Origin: an uncultured Lentisphaeria bacterium
GTDB lineage: Bacteria > Verrucomicrobiota > Lentisphaeria > Victivallales > UBA1829
Direction of reading: 5' to 3'
Length of the DNA stretch: 51,884 nt
Assembly (NCBI GenBank): GCA_949282305.1
Contig: CASDPB010000128.1
Coordinates: forward strand, 1 to 51,884
A program made the position numbers and the translations under genes. How positions within the stretch are numbered: position 1 is the stretch's first letter; every line of letters starts with the position of its first letter. Below the pieces are notes generated by a model. It was not told the origin of the DNA. It saw only the letters and a program-made list of their open reading frames with translations, and searched no databases. Below, in pieces: positions 24,301 through 33,666 of the stretch.

Positions 24301-26367
24301 TCATCCGTCAATGCCTGCGTCAAGCAGCATCCAGTAGGTGCCAGTCCATTTGAATGCCGTTAACGCATAGTCATTGTTCCAGTTGCCGAAGTCGGTAGTC
24401 CAGAAGTGATTCTGAGGACAACTGCCGCGGGTGGAGACCGGACTGTTTTCCACTTCGTTGAGGAATTGGAAATAAGTCTGCCAGTTGGCAAATGCCCGCA
24501 GGTGTTCCAGATCCCTGGGATTTCCGGTGATTTTCCAGGCGTGATACATTCCGTCAGCGATTTCATTGCGGTTCATCAGCAGGTGGAACCGTCCGCCGAA
24601 TCCGCGGCGGTAAACCGGCATCCAGTTGCCGTGAGTGACCCCTCCCGCCAAACGAATGTCGGCGCCATAAGGTTCCAGACTGGTTTTCTGCGGGGGACGC
24701 AGCCGTTTTTCATCACAATCCCAGTGAACGGCAAAGGAGCAGAGAATATCCATGTAGCGGCGGATGAGAGGCGGTATGCGCAAATCACCGTTTTCGGCAC
24801 AGCCCTCCGCCAGTCCCCGCAGGATATATGCAATCCCGGTGGGATCAATACTTCGTGCCCGGTATACCAGATAGTCAAGTTCTCCGCCCCCGAATTGTGC
24901 CAGCGGCACTTCCAATTTTGGAATGGCCCAGTCGAGCAGACGTTGCGCGGCCTCCTTCCAGCGGGAGGCTTTTTCCGTATCCGCCTGTGCCAGATGCCGG
25001 AATGCGGAACTCAGGAAGAGTGCCGTTACCGGACAGGGGTCGACCAGCACTTCCGCCTGATGTCCCGAGCGCGTGCATCGCGAGAAATTCGGGCGCCACC
25101 CGAATCCCAGTTCCGGGGCGTATTCCACGGGGAACTGCCAAACGGATGGGATTGCGCCGTCGGAATCCATGCGTGACAATGTCCATTCAGCGATTTTGCG
25201 GGCTTCCGGCAAGCATTCCTCCCATGCAGTAATCCGGTGAATGTCAGCCAGCCGCATCATCAGATCCGCCTGAGCCGTTGTCCAGATGCAATCGGGAAAC
25301 CAGCCGGTTCCGATATAGGCCTGATCCAAATCCCCGGGCTGTTTGATGTATACTTGAGGGGGAACCCGAAACCGCGGATTGTTGATCCATCCGGCGAGCA
25401 TCCGGCGCGCATGTGCCAGCAGGGGATCGCGGCGCTCCGGAATATGTTGTGCACATAAGACCAGATTCCAGGCGTTTTCAGCATCGCAGGCTCCGCCCCA
25501 GCTGGGACCTTCAGTCCAATATTGAATTTTGGGGTTGGAAACATCACCGTCCACAGCGCTGTGGTAGAGAATGCCGCTGCCGCAGGGATAATATTTGCGA
25601 CTGTCCAGGAAATTCTCCAGTGTGAGCTCGATGTATTTCCTGTAGGAGTGGCGCGGGGGGTGAATCTCCATTCCTGTCGCATTCAGATTTGACTCAATAT
25701 GCTGATAAAACGCTCCTGGGCGGAGTGCAAGGGCGCCGCGAATTTCAACGGATTCTCCCGGATTCAGTGCATAGTCTTTCGTCGCCGGTGCACAATAACC
25801 GGGAGGGAGCCGCAGATGAAATTCAAGAGTGGTCCAGTCGGGATTTTCCGCCACCAGTCCCTGACAGCCGGCGAACCGTGGATTGTCTTTATTTTCCGGC
25901 GGCAGACTCAGCAGCCAGAGTGTCTGCCCGGCATCGGGCCAGGTATACCCCATCTGCGTCATACTTTGCGCAAAGGCATAACGTGAGAAATCCGGTTCCA
26001 CCATCAATTTCATGCCCCAGCTTATGTGAGGCTGCCGGATATGCCGTGCCGCCGTCAGACGGCTGACAACTTCGACCGTTTCGTCATCAATCCGCTGCCA
26101 TGTCTGCGTTACGACGGCCCCGTATTCCGGATAGGCGCGTTCCCAGCTCCATCCGTTGGAATGCCGCTTGATCCTGCCGCGTTCATCCCATGCGGGCTCG
26201 GCGCGCCAGACATCATCGCCGGCACGCAGGTGCAGACCTGCATCATAACTTTCAACGGCAAGAACGCGGCCTTCTTCATCCTCGATTTGCAGACGGACGC
26301 TGTCGTCATATTCGCAACGCCAGACGAGGCGTCCGGAAGCCAAAGGCAGAGTCAGTTCGTCATACAT
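24301..26367 (-). CDS. Uncharacterised 688-residue protein of the glycosidase operon
   Basis: I do not recognise a named family. There is no signal peptide. The first ~230 residues look beta-rich (GRLVWRCEYDDSVRLQIEDE and similar strands); the rest, from about 240, is helical with aromatic/acidic clusters typical of alpha/alpha-barrel glycosidases (YWTEGPSWGGACDAENAWNL, GTGWFPDCIWTTAQADLMMR, DSDGAIPSVWQFPVEY, FGNWNNDYALTAF). That layout, beta-sandwich then six-hairpin barrel, would suit a glycoside hydrolase or lyase, but this is inference only. It begins 4 bp after a secreted GH42-like gene and is the last gene of the leftward operon. Confidence 0.75.
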   Translation of the reverse strand: MYDELTLPLASGRLVWRCEYDDSVRLQIEDEEGRVLAVESYDAGLHLRAGDDVWRAEPAWDERGRIKRHSNGWSWERAYPEYGAVVTQTWQRIDDETVEVVSRLTAARHIRQPHISWGMKLMVEPDFSRYAFAQSMTQMGYTWPDAGQTLWLLSLPPENKDNPRFAGCQGLVAENPDWTTLEFHLRLPPGYCAPATKDYALNPGESVEIRGALALRPGAFYQHIESNLNATGMEIHPPRHSYRKYIELTLENFLDSRKYYPCGSGILYHSAVDGDVSNPKIQYWTEGPSWGGACDAENAWNLVLCAQHIPERRDPLLAHARRMLAGWINNPRFRVPPQVYIKQPGDLDQAYIGTGWFPDCIWTTAQADLMMRLADIHRITAWEECLPEARKIAEWTLSRMDSDGAIPSVWQFPVEYAPELGFGWRPNFSRCTRSGHQAEVLVDPCPVTALFLSSAFRHLAQADTEKASRWKEAAQRLLDWAIPKLEVPLAQFGGGELDYLVYRARSIDPTGIAYILRGLAEGCAENGDLRIPPLIRRYMDILCSFAVHWDCDEKRLRPPQKTSLEPYGADIRLAGGVTHGNWMPVYRRGFGGRFHLLMNRNEIADGMYHAWKITGNPRDLEHLRAFANWQTYFQFLNEVENSPVSTRGSCPQNHFWTTDFGNWNNDYALTAFKWTGTYWMLLDAGIDG

Positions 26368-26371
26368 GATG

Positions 26372-29290
26372 TCATTTTTCCCCGGTTACAGAAAATATTG
26401 CCACATCGCCGAACGTTTCGGCAGTTGCCAGATTCACGCATATACATCCGTTTTCGATACGATATTTCTGGCCGGTCAGACACTTTTCAACCCGGACTCC
26501 TTCGGGCAGTTCTATCCGCTCTTCACCTCCGCGAGGTGTTCCCACGACGCCAAGAAGTCCGGCTCCGTAGAACAATCCGGAGCGTCCTTTGATCATCGGT
26601 TTCAAACCGGCTTCTTTTGCCATGTTCCTGAGCATCGGGATATTCAGCGCTCCCGGTGCGCCGATCCAGACTTTGGTGCGTTCCTTGTTCCGGTCCACCA
26701 GCATTCCCGCCAGTTCGGTGCCGTGATAACGTGCGATGACCTGTCCGGGAGAATCCGGGGCAGCCACCGGGGAGGTGCTCCACTCCATCCCGCTCCAGAT
26801 ATTGTAGAGTCCCAGCTGGCTTTTCGGCTGAAGTCCAGCAAACAGGGGATCGTCGGCGCAGATCTGCAGAACCTTGTTGGAAGTTCCCGGCATATCCGGC
26901 TTGATTTTGAATCCGGTGATTTTTGAAGGATTCTCCGGTGTTCCCGGTGCCGCCAGACCGGGTGACGTCATGTAGACCACCACACGGCCACCGCGCTCAA
27001 AACGATCCCGAATGGCGGCTCCCTGTTCCAGTGTCATCGTCAAAGGATTGAGGAAGATTGCGACACGGGGGAGTTCCAGATTCGGATTCAGAGCATCCTG
27101 TTGCAGGAAGAAGCGGACCGGAATGCCGACGAATTCCCATGCCGACGCCCAGTTCCATCCGAATTTCAGGAACAGACTTTCCACCGCGACGGAATTGAAA
27201 CTCCAGCCCAGCGTGTTCAACTGATTTGCGGCATCTTCATCAATGAATACGCCGATGTAATTTTCACCCAATGCGGGATAGTTTTTGACCGCCTTGGTCA
27301 GGGCCTGCCCTTCGGTCAGGATTTTCCGGGTGGAAGGATGGAAGAACCAGCCGCCGCCCATGTCCCAGAGGTGATAGCCGCCGCCGACGGCGAGCTGCGA
27401 GCCGAAACCGAGAAGAACCTGCCGGCGGAATTCCGCCTGACTCTTTGCATGGAAGGGATGATCGTAATCCAGCCATGCGTCAAGACCGGAACGCACGTTG
27501 CGCAGATCGAATTCCGCGACAGTGATTTTCCCATGGAAGATTGCTCCCGGCAGACCGCCGCGGGAGATGAAGTCGATGTCCGGCGAATTCAGCATCTCGA
27601 TAAAGCCGGTATGCTGGAGAGGATAGGATGCCGGCAGAGTCGGCCAGTAGGTTCCCGCCAGCAGACGTCCCCCGGATCCTTTTTTGAATGCCCGGGAGAA
27701 TGCGATCTGACGCCGTGTGTTGGCGACGGAAAGAAACTCATTGTAGTCGGCCGCCTGCGCATTGCGTCCATTGTACTCCATCAGCGGCGAGCGGGGGAGG
27801 TTCGGATCCGGACCGAACTGCCGCCGCCGCGAGGCATAGGACGGGAACTGCACTGTTTCAAATGTCACAGGGAATCCCCATGCCGCGGAAAGTGCCTTGG
27901 AATCCGAATGATACTTCAGGCGCAGGTAATTGCGGAACGCCTTCAGAGAGCCGGGGCTGTAATCGGCATACTCCGACTCCATGGAGAAAAACCATTGCGT
28001 ATCCGCCCCGCCGTGGATGTAGGCTCCGATCACAGCCTTTCCTTCCGGAGCGGTGGAAAGCCAGCGTCCGATTTCATACAGTGCCTTGCTTGCTCCGTCG
28101 CGGAAAACTTCGGAAGTGTTGCATGCTTCGTAAAATTCGCGTTCTCCCTGGGGTTCCTTGCCTCCGTACCGGTTGACCCGGCTCCACTCCGACACTGCCC
28201 GGTTGCCTTTTGCATCCGTATGAATGGCATCGGGATTGGCCTTCGCCCAGGCGGTCGGCAATGTGACGCGCAGATAGAGCATGATGTAGGCATTCGGCAC
28301 CCGGCGCAGGACTTCGCGAATTCCTTTTGCCAGGCGGTCAAAATCATATTTGTCTTCATCAATCCAGATGTTGAACGGCCAGCCGGAGGTATCGGCACGG
28401 GGGCCGAGGCAGACCGGAACATTGAAGATACGGAATCCCATCTCCTCCATGTTCTGCAGGTAGGAGCCGCTCAGGTTGAACGGTCCCCAGGCAAGAGTGA
28501 ACGGTTCTTCCTTGCCGTTGATGGTCAGTTTGATACGGTCGCCCGTCTTTTCGAGCTTCGGAACCGCCAGGGGGCGACGTTCCAGCAGCCGGATGACTTC
28601 CTCATCGGAAAGTTTCGGGACATCCGGTTCCGGGTTTGCGTTATTGATGCCGTAGGGAATATCCGGGCGTTTGGCGTTCACCCAGCGTTTTTCCACATTC
28701 CATTTCGGCTTCGGGTGTGCCGGCGATAATCCGGCGCGCACAATGCGGGCTTTCAGGGCATTTCCTCTGCATTCAAAAATCACGCGGAGCCCGACTGCCT
28801 GTTCCGGGACTGTGAAGGTGCGGTCCAGGCGGCGCGGACGGTCGGGCGCGGTGATGGAATTCACGTACATCTGATAATCCGGCGGATAAATATCCCACTG
28901 CGTGATGGTGTTTTTGTTTGCATCAAGCAGCTGGATGACCGGCATCATTTCCGCATCCGGAGCCAGTTCATCAATGAGGACGTCTATTGTCAGTCTCACC
29001 CGGTTGTCCGCACCGCGCTTCAGGGGAAGCGGCATGGTGTGGGATACTTGTCCGAAGAGCGGTTTCGGTCCGGAGTAGTTGCTTTGTCCGTTCCAGTTCA
29101 GATGCAGTCCTCCGGCATCGGCATGCCAGTCCACTTTCGGATACCCCGGAGTGTCCGCCCACTCCTTTGGAGAGTTGACAGGCAGCAGTTGTTCTGTGAC
29201 CGGTGCCGGCGGTTCCAGCCGTTGTTCCAGATTCTCCGCGGCAAACAGAGTTCCGCAGGACAGAAATAAGAGCGGAAGCAGTTTTTTCAT
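26372..29290 (-). CDS. Secreted GH42-like glycosidase homologue
   Basis: A 972-residue protein with a Sec signal (KKLLPLLFLSCGTLFAAE; ATG at 29290 with GGAGAC upstream). An N-terminal beta-sandwich (about 20-250) precedes a barrel-like part (FRIFNVPVCLGPRAD, NAYIMLYLRVTLPTAWAKAN, AVIGAYIHGGADTQWFF, ADYNEFLSVANTRRQIAFS) and a GH42-like trimerisation/GATase-like domain (VPRVAIFLNPLTM... plus GGRVVVYMTSPG in order). I do not see the Asn-Glu-Pro acid/base motif of classical GH42 at the expected strand, where HGGADTQW occurs instead. The enzyme is exported and probably acts on a galactose-containing glycan, with low certainty about specificity or even activity. Confidence 0.75.
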   Translation of the reverse strand: MKKLLPLLFLSCGTLFAAENLEQRLEPPAPVTEQLLPVNSPKEWADTPGYPKVDWHADAGGLHLNWNGQSNYSGPKPLFGQVSHTMPLPLKRGADNRVRLTIDVLIDELAPDAEMMPVIQLLDANKNTITQWDIYPPDYQMYVNSITAPDRPRRLDRTFTVPEQAVGLRVIFECRGNALKARIVRAGLSPAHPKPKWNVEKRWVNAKRPDIPYGINNANPEPDVPKLSDEEVIRLLERRPLAVPKLEKTGDRIKLTINGKEEPFTLAWGPFNLSGSYLQNMEEMGFRIFNVPVCLGPRADTSGWPFNIWIDEDKYDFDRLAKGIREVLRRVPNAYIMLYLRVTLPTAWAKANPDAIHTDAKGNRAVSEWSRVNRYGGKEPQGEREFYEACNTSEVFRDGASKALYEIGRWLSTAPEGKAVIGAYIHGGADTQWFFSMESEYADYSPGSLKAFRNYLRLKYHSDSKALSAAWGFPVTFETVQFPSYASRRRQFGPDPNLPRSPLMEYNGRNAQAADYNEFLSVANTRRQIAFSRAFKKGSGGRLLAGTYWPTLPASYPLQHTGFIEMLNSPDIDFISRGGLPGAIFHGKITVAEFDLRNVRSGLDAWLDYDHPFHAKSQAEFRRQVLLGFGSQLAVGGGYHLWDMGGGWFFHPSTRKILTEGQALTKAVKNYPALGENYIGVFIDEDAANQLNTLGWSFNSVAVESLFLKFGWNWASAWEFVGIPVRFFLQQDALNPNLELPRVAIFLNPLTMTLEQGAAIRDRFERGGRVVVYMTSPGLAAPGTPENPSKITGFKIKPDMPGTSNKVLQICADDPLFAGLQPKSQLGLYNIWSGMEWSTSPVAAPDSPGQVIARYHGTELAGMLVDRNKERTKVWIGAPGALNIPMLRNMAKEAGLKPMIKGRSGLFYGAGLLGVVGTPRGGEERIELPEGVRVEKCLTGQKYRIENGCICVNLATAETFGDVAIFSVTGEK

Positions 29291-29320
29291 TGTTGTCTCC
29301 ATAGATTTGTTAAACTTGAA

Positions 29321-30019
29321 TTACATACCGTAAAAGGCGTAGATGGTGTCTCCGTAGAGGATGTTGTACAAACCCGCGACAGTTGTTCTTTGCGTCGGGT
29401 CCGCATGAGTGTCCGCCCAGAGGACGTTCATTGAATGCAGGCGGTGAACGTGCAGTCCGCTGGAAGCGTCGCTGTTGTCCCCGACCAGGAAGACTTTGCA
29501 GCATGCGGTCAGAAAGGTCTTGCTCGGCTGCTTCAAATCAGAAAAGCCTTTGTAATAGGACGGTTTATTGTTGTTGGTCGTCCACAGATAGCGGTTGATG
29601 CCGTAACTGTTTCCCCAGGCTGTCTCTGCTTTGCTCCAGCTGATCGGGCATTGAAAACTTTTTATGCTGTGATCCGGGAAGTCGACCTGATTCGGAGACC
29701 AGTCACCCGGAAAATAGGTGAAGTCTTCAATCGGTCTTTTATTGCCAAGATATTGTGCCAGCTGCCCTTGCCAGTAGTTGGTGCGGTTCGACCACGGATT
29801 CCAGTCGATTGTCGGATACCGGTCATAGTCGGCGGCATAAACTGAAAAAGCGTTTCCCTGCTGTTTGAGATTGTTCATGCAGGCAACCGACTGAGCCGAA
29901 TTGCGGGCTTTGGCAAAGGCAGGAAGCAGCATACTGGCGAGAACTGCAATAATTGCAATCACGACGAGAAGCTCGATCAAGGTGAAAGTCTTTCCATACT
30001 TGTTTGTTTTTGTTTGCAT
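29321..30019 (-). CDS. Type II secretion/type IV pseudopilin-like protein
   Basis: A 232-residue protein with the prepilin N-terminal methylation segment [19 protein letters not shown], then a long amphipathic helix ([24 protein letters not shown]) and a soluble domain containing the common CPIS...GINRYLW and VLWADTHAD phrases of this Lentisphaerota/Planctomycete pilin group. The residue before the Phe is Thr, not the usual Gly. The ATG at 30019 starts 3 bp after the stop of the preceding GH42 gene. Its place inside a glycosidase operon suggests a surface role in glycan binding or enzyme export, which is inference. Confidence 0.88.
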   Translation of the reverse strand: MQTKTNKYGKTFTLIELLVVIAIIAVLASMLLPAFAKARNSAQSVACMNNLKQQGNAFSVYAADYDRYPTIDWNPWSNRTNYWQGQLAQYLGNKRPIEDFTYFPGDWSPNQVDFPDHSIKSFQCPISWSKAETAWGNSYGINRYLWTTNNNKPSYYKGFSDLKQPSKTFLTACCKVFLVGDNSDASSGLHVHRLHSMNVLWADTHADPTQRTTVAGLYNILYGDTIYAFYGM

Positions 30020-30021
30020 GG

Positions 30022-32175
30022 TTATTGCCTTTCGTTCTTTGTTGTTCTTTTGTTTGTTTTCCATATCCTGACATCGGAAAAAGCGGCCATGAGCTCAGCA
30101 TCCGGTAAATCGAGCGAGTTCCATGTGCTGTCGTCCGGACGACAGGCACCATCGAACCGCCGGAATGCAAAGCGCAGTTCCGCGCCGTTCCGATCCAGCA
30201 TAATCCGTTCGGCAATCCCCGGATGGTTCCAGTGACCGATGGCGCGGCACCCGGACTGCTGCAGCAGCCGATCCAGCAACGTCCGCCATCCGGTCGGATC
30301 ATCCCGGTCTTCCGGAACGCCCTGCGCCTGGAAAATATCGTTCCAGATGCTTTCCCGGTCTTTCCAGGCCCCTAAGCCGATGGAGGCGCCGACTGCAATG
30401 ATCCGGCCTTGCCCGAACTGCCGTCTGACGGCGGCCGGAGCCTGGTTGTCGCACCATCTGCCGATCACTTCGACGTCGGGAGTGACTTCATATTCGAGGC
30501 GTTCAAAGTGTGCGCGCAAATGAGGAATTCCGTCGATTTCCAGCTCCCATGTGCGGTCGTTCAGCTGGAGACACCGGCGTTCCCGAAAACCGAACTTTTC
30601 TGCCAGTCCCCCGCCGGGTTTGACGGGATGCAGCATGGTATTGTCCTGGCGCCGTCCGAATCCGGCATCGACAATCAGCGTGCCGCCCCGGCGCACATAC
30701 TCGGAAAGGAGCTGCGCACGTTCCGCATTCACAATGGAAAAGCCGGGAAGAATGACCGCGGAATACTTGAAAATGTCATTTTCCCACCGTGCGGGCGACA
30801 GGAAGTCCACGGCGTAATTTGACTGCCAGACCAGATTGTAAGTGCCCTGCAGATCCCCTTTGAACGGATAGCCGCCGGCGACACGGGAACGCAGCATGTA
30901 GCGTCCGGTGTAATCCGCATTGTAAGGAAGTGTGAACTCCAGCCTGTTGACAAGGTCTCCTTCCAGATCGTAGACGACCGCAACGTCCGCGGCAGGCACC
31001 CGCCATGTCGGGATTTCCGATTCCCATTCGCGTATTTTGCGCAGCGATTCGGCTACACTCTGTGTGGTTTCATTGGGAGAGCCGTCCAGTTCGACGAGTC
31101 CGGCGTCGTTGATTTCCACTCCCAGGCGCTCTTTTTTGTATTGCCAGAAGCACAAACCGTCGGCGCCGCCCGCCACCGTGAGCCAGATCCATTGCTGCAC
31201 CAGTCCGGGGGGGACTTCAGGTAAAAACTGTCCCATGCTCGGATACAATTCATAAACCGAGAACTGACCGCGGCCGACAAAGCGCATCCAGTCGATCAGC
31301 ATGAACGCCTGATATTCCGGCATTGCCCGGAGCGGGAAACTGGTGCCGTACAAATCCGTTACGTCATTCATCATGACGTCGTCGCTAATGTCCGTCACAG
31401 GATCCTGGAAGATTCCGGCATTTCCCACATGGCTGATGACCGCGCGTTCCGGATCCAGCCGCCGCAGCAGCGCGGTGACTTGCGCCACTCTGTCGCGAAC
31501 CCGGTCGGCTCCCCACTGACGCCAGAGAAACATTTCCGCAAAATCGCTGGTGTCGCGCGCCGCATCCACCTGCTCAAAATCCCCCCAGCACTTTCCGAAC
31601 TTCCGGTTCAGATTGTCAATCGTGCCGAAACGCTCCTTCAACCATTTCCGGTAGGAGACTACGGAGTGTTCGCAGGCACACTCTCCCATGGGACGACAGC
31701 GCGGTTCATTCCAGGCATGGTAAAAAGCCAGTGCCGGATGATTCCGGTACCGTTTCACCAGAGTTTCAGTGAAACGCAGTCCGGCGCGCATGACTTCCGG
31801 ATGGTCGAAGCAGGGAATCCAGCCGCCGACGAAAAACGCGGCATTGGCGATCGGCCAGATACGGTTGCCGCGGATGTCAATCCGGTAGCCTTTGTAGCGC
31901 TGAAAAATATATTCCGGAGCGCATTCCAGGCAGAGTTGCAGGATGACCTGGCAACCGGCACTCTGCGCTTCCTCCATGAAAGCATCCAGGTCTTCCCAGA
32001 AATATTCGTTTTCATGCCGTTCATGCCAGCGCCAGAAAACCCGTACCTGGAGAAGGTGCAGACCGATTTCCCTGCAGCGGCGCAGATCTTCTTTCCACTC
32101 CTCCTGAGGCGGACTGGGCGCCCGGTAATAGTGGACGGCAGTCCAGAAATGATTTTGCAGTTCTTTCTTGTTCAT
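30022..32175 (-). CDS. GH42-family beta-galactosidase-like enzyme
   Basis: A 717-residue enzyme without signal peptide, so probably cytoplasmic. The barrel opens with [22 protein letters not shown]; the acid/base motif is N156-E157-P158 in [10 protein letters not shown], and a later [15 protein letters not shown] with [22 protein letters not shown] carries the candidate nucleophile region. The central GATase-like trimerisation domain is visible ([33 protein letters not shown]). Its ATG overlaps the stop of the upstream GntR gene (ATGTATGA region; 4 bp), so translation is coupled. It should release beta-linked galactose or a related sugar. Exact substrate is unknown. Confidence 0.87.
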   Translation of the reverse strand: MNKKELQNHFWTAVHYYRAPSPPQEEWKEDLRRCREIGLHLLQVRVFWRWHERHENEYFWEDLDAFMEEAQSAGCQVILQLCLECAPEYIFQRYKGYRIDIRGNRIWPIANAAFFVGGWIPCFDHPEVMRAGLRFTETLVKRYRNHPALAFYHAWNEPRCRPMGECACEHSVVSYRKWLKERFGTIDNLNRKFGKCWGDFEQVDAARDTSDFAEMFLWRQWGADRVRDRVAQVTALLRRLDPERAVISHVGNAGIFQDPVTDISDDVMMNDVTDLYGTSFPLRAMPEYQAFMLIDWMRFVGRGQFSVYELYPSMGQFLPEVPPGLVQQWIWLTVAGGADGLCFWQYKKERLGVEINDAGLVELDGSPNETTQSVAESLRKIREWESEIPTWRVPAADVAVVYDLEGDLVNRLEFTLPYNADYTGRYMLRSRVAGGYPFKGDLQGTYNLVWQSNYAVDFLSPARWENDIFKYSAVILPGFSIVNAERAQLLSEYVRRGGTLIVDAGFGRRQDNTMLHPVKPGGGLAEKFGFRERRCLQLNDRTWELEIDGIPHLRAHFERLEYEVTPDVEVIGRWCDNQAPAAVRRQFGQGRIIAVGASIGLGAWKDRESIWNDIFQAQGVPEDRDDPTGWRTLLDRLLQQSGCRAIGHWNHPGIAERIMLDRNGAELRFAFRRFDGACRPDDSTWNSLDLPDAELMAAFSDVRIWKTNKRTTKNERQ

Positions 32176-33326
32176 ACATGAATTCCTTTTGTGAGATAGT
32201 TGATTCTGCACAGCATCTGGGGTGGAAGAAACACAGCTTTGGGGATAAAGGTGGACGCGGTGATCAGTTCGACGGCGCACTGCCCCATTTTCCTGAAATT
32301 GATGTCAATGGTGCTGAAATGGCGGTCCCTGCTGATCTCCGGAAAAATGTTGTCATACCCGAACAGCAGAAGAGATTCCAGCCTGTCCGCCTCCCGGAAA
32401 CGTTCCCATACGCCTTCGGCAATTACGTCGTTGAGGACGAACACCGCGGAGAGCGGCGCTGCCGCCTTCAGCAGTCTGCCGGCTGTCTGATATCCGATTC
32501 CGCGCAGGTCGTTCAGTGTCCGGATCGGACCGTTTTCCCAGTATTCAGACAATTGAACTTCGGGGTCATAGCCGTTTTCCGTCAGCGCCATCCGGAAACC
32601 TGCCGCGCGTTTGCGGTAGGTTTCAATAGGCAGCTTGACTCCGATCAGGGTGAAGGAAGACGGCCGGAGCGCCGTCATTTGAATCCCCGCCTGATAGCCG
32701 CCGGAAAAATCATCATGAAAAATTCCATAAACATTCCGCGGTGTTTTTTCAAACGAGAAAGCATAGTCGTTGAAGTAAATGAACCGCAGCTGCGGATAGA
32801 TTTGCGCCACGCGGATGTCCTCTTCAAAGCCGGACGCCTCAAGCATCAACACTCCGGTGATCTCAATGCGGTCGTTGTTCCGGTATATTTCAATGGTTTC
32901 CACCGGGTCCCCGGAGAAAAACAGGAGATCGACGCCATGTTCCCGGCATCCGGTCTGTATGCCCTGCAGCAAATGGACTCGAACATCGTCATGGTTGAGG
33001 ACGTTTGCCGGATTCCTGTGATAAAGCATGCAGACTTTTTTTCTCCGGCACTGCTGTGCGGGGGAGGGGCCACCGGCTACGAACGTCCCCTTTTTGGGGT
33101 GACGGACGCAGACCCGCTCACGCAACAGTTCGTTTAAACCGGAATTGGCTGTTTTGACACTGACTCCCGCGAGACGTGCAAGCGTTTTTATGTCTGGCAG
33201 ACGTGAACCCGGAGGCAGTTTCTGACTGCAGATATGAGCTTTCAGCTGCTCCTTGAACTGGAGATATAAAGACTCCGGGGCGTTGCTGTTGATATGAAAC
33301 GGAATTTTAGCGGAAGACCTGTCCAT
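32172..33326 (-). CDS. GntR-family regulator with LacI-type ligand domain
   Basis: A 384-residue regulator. The N-terminal GntR winged helix (LYLQFKEQLKAHICSQKLPP... DIKTLARLAGVSVKTANSG, then the wing HPKKGTFVAGG) is followed by a periplasmic-binding-protein-like sensor (VCMLYHRNPANVL ... GVLMLEASGF ... AVFVLNDVIAEGVWER). I chose the ATG at 33326 because the consensus promoter just upstream places the transcription start near 33354, making an ATG at 33353 essentially leaderless. First gene of a five-gene leftward operon that ends with the 688-residue protein. It probably senses a sugar from its glycan. Confidence 0.9.
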   Translation of the reverse strand: MDRSSAKIPFHINSNAPESLYLQFKEQLKAHICSQKLPPGSRLPDIKTLARLAGVSVKTANSGLNELLRERVCVRHPKKGTFVAGGPSPAQQCRRKKVCMLYHRNPANVLNHDDVRVHLLQGIQTGCREHGVDLLFFSGDPVETIEIYRNNDRIEITGVLMLEASGFEEDIRVAQIYPQLRFIYFNDYAFSFEKTPRNVYGIFHDDFSGGYQAGIQMTALRPSSFTLIGVKLPIETYRKRAAGFRMALTENGYDPEVQLSEYWENGPIRTLNDLRGIGYQTAGRLLKAAAPLSAVFVLNDVIAEGVWERFREADRLESLLLFGYDNIFPEISRDRHFSTIDINFRKMGQCAVELITASTFIPKAVFLPPQMLCRINYLTKGIHV

Positions 33327-33360
33327 GTTATATCCGGGTTTGAAAGTTTTCATACTTTTA

Positions 33361-33388
33361 ATTATATGCAATTTTATTTCAATGTCAA
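33361..33388 (-). promoter_or_regulatory. Consensus promoter of the leftward glycosidase operon
   Basis: On the minus strand TTGACA (33388-33383), a 16-bp spacer and TATAAT (33366-33361) match both sigma-70 hexamers perfectly. A promoter this strong normally needs repression, which fits autoregulation by the GntR protein it drives. Confidence 0.75.
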
Positions 33389-33404
33389 TATCCCCGCGAG
33401 GTGA

Positions 33405-33431
33405 AAAATCAGGAAAATCAGGAAAATCAGA
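33405..33431. repeat. Three 9-bp tandem repeats between divergent operons
   Basis: AAAATCAGG occurs three times head to tail (33405-33413, 33414-33422, and 33423-33431 ending in A). It lies between the two divergent promoters; a regulatory role is possible but nothing beyond the repeat itself is seen. Confidence 0.6.
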
Positions 33432-33536
33432 GCCCGGAAGTTGTATGTAATTCAGCTCAAATTCCGGAGCCGGCGTATTCCCCGCAAATCGGGAATGTCA
33501 TCCGGAGATTTTCCTTTTTGCGCACCATGATCCGCC

Positions 33537-33628
33537 TTGACCGGATAAAATCCGGAGATTCAGAAAGAAAAATGAAAAAATGTGGAAATGCTCTTGTTTT
33601 TGAATCAAGTGGTATTATATTGTATAAC
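33537..33628 (+). promoter_or_regulatory. Promoter region of the kinase/glycyl-radical-enzyme operon
   Basis: TTGAAT (33600-33605), a 17-bp spacer and TATAAC (33623-33628) form a plausible promoter 38 bp before the kinase start; TTGTTT/TATATT at 33594/33616 is an alternative. Upstream at 33537-33558 is an inverted repeat, TTGACCGGATAAAATCCGG then AGA, whose close relative occurs at 35006-35026 before the activase gene. Confidence 0.45.
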
Positions 33629-33666
33629 CAGATGAAAAGAAAAACAAGTTTACGGGAGAGGTGAAA

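Noticed and set aside
27101-28729. 542-codon rightward frame opposite the secreted GH42-like gene
   Set aside because: Antisense shadow with biased composition and no domain pattern.
33401-33664. 87-codon rightward frame between the divergent operons
   Set aside because: It begins in the 9-bp repeats and covers the promoters; the MKNQENQENQ start is the repeat itself.
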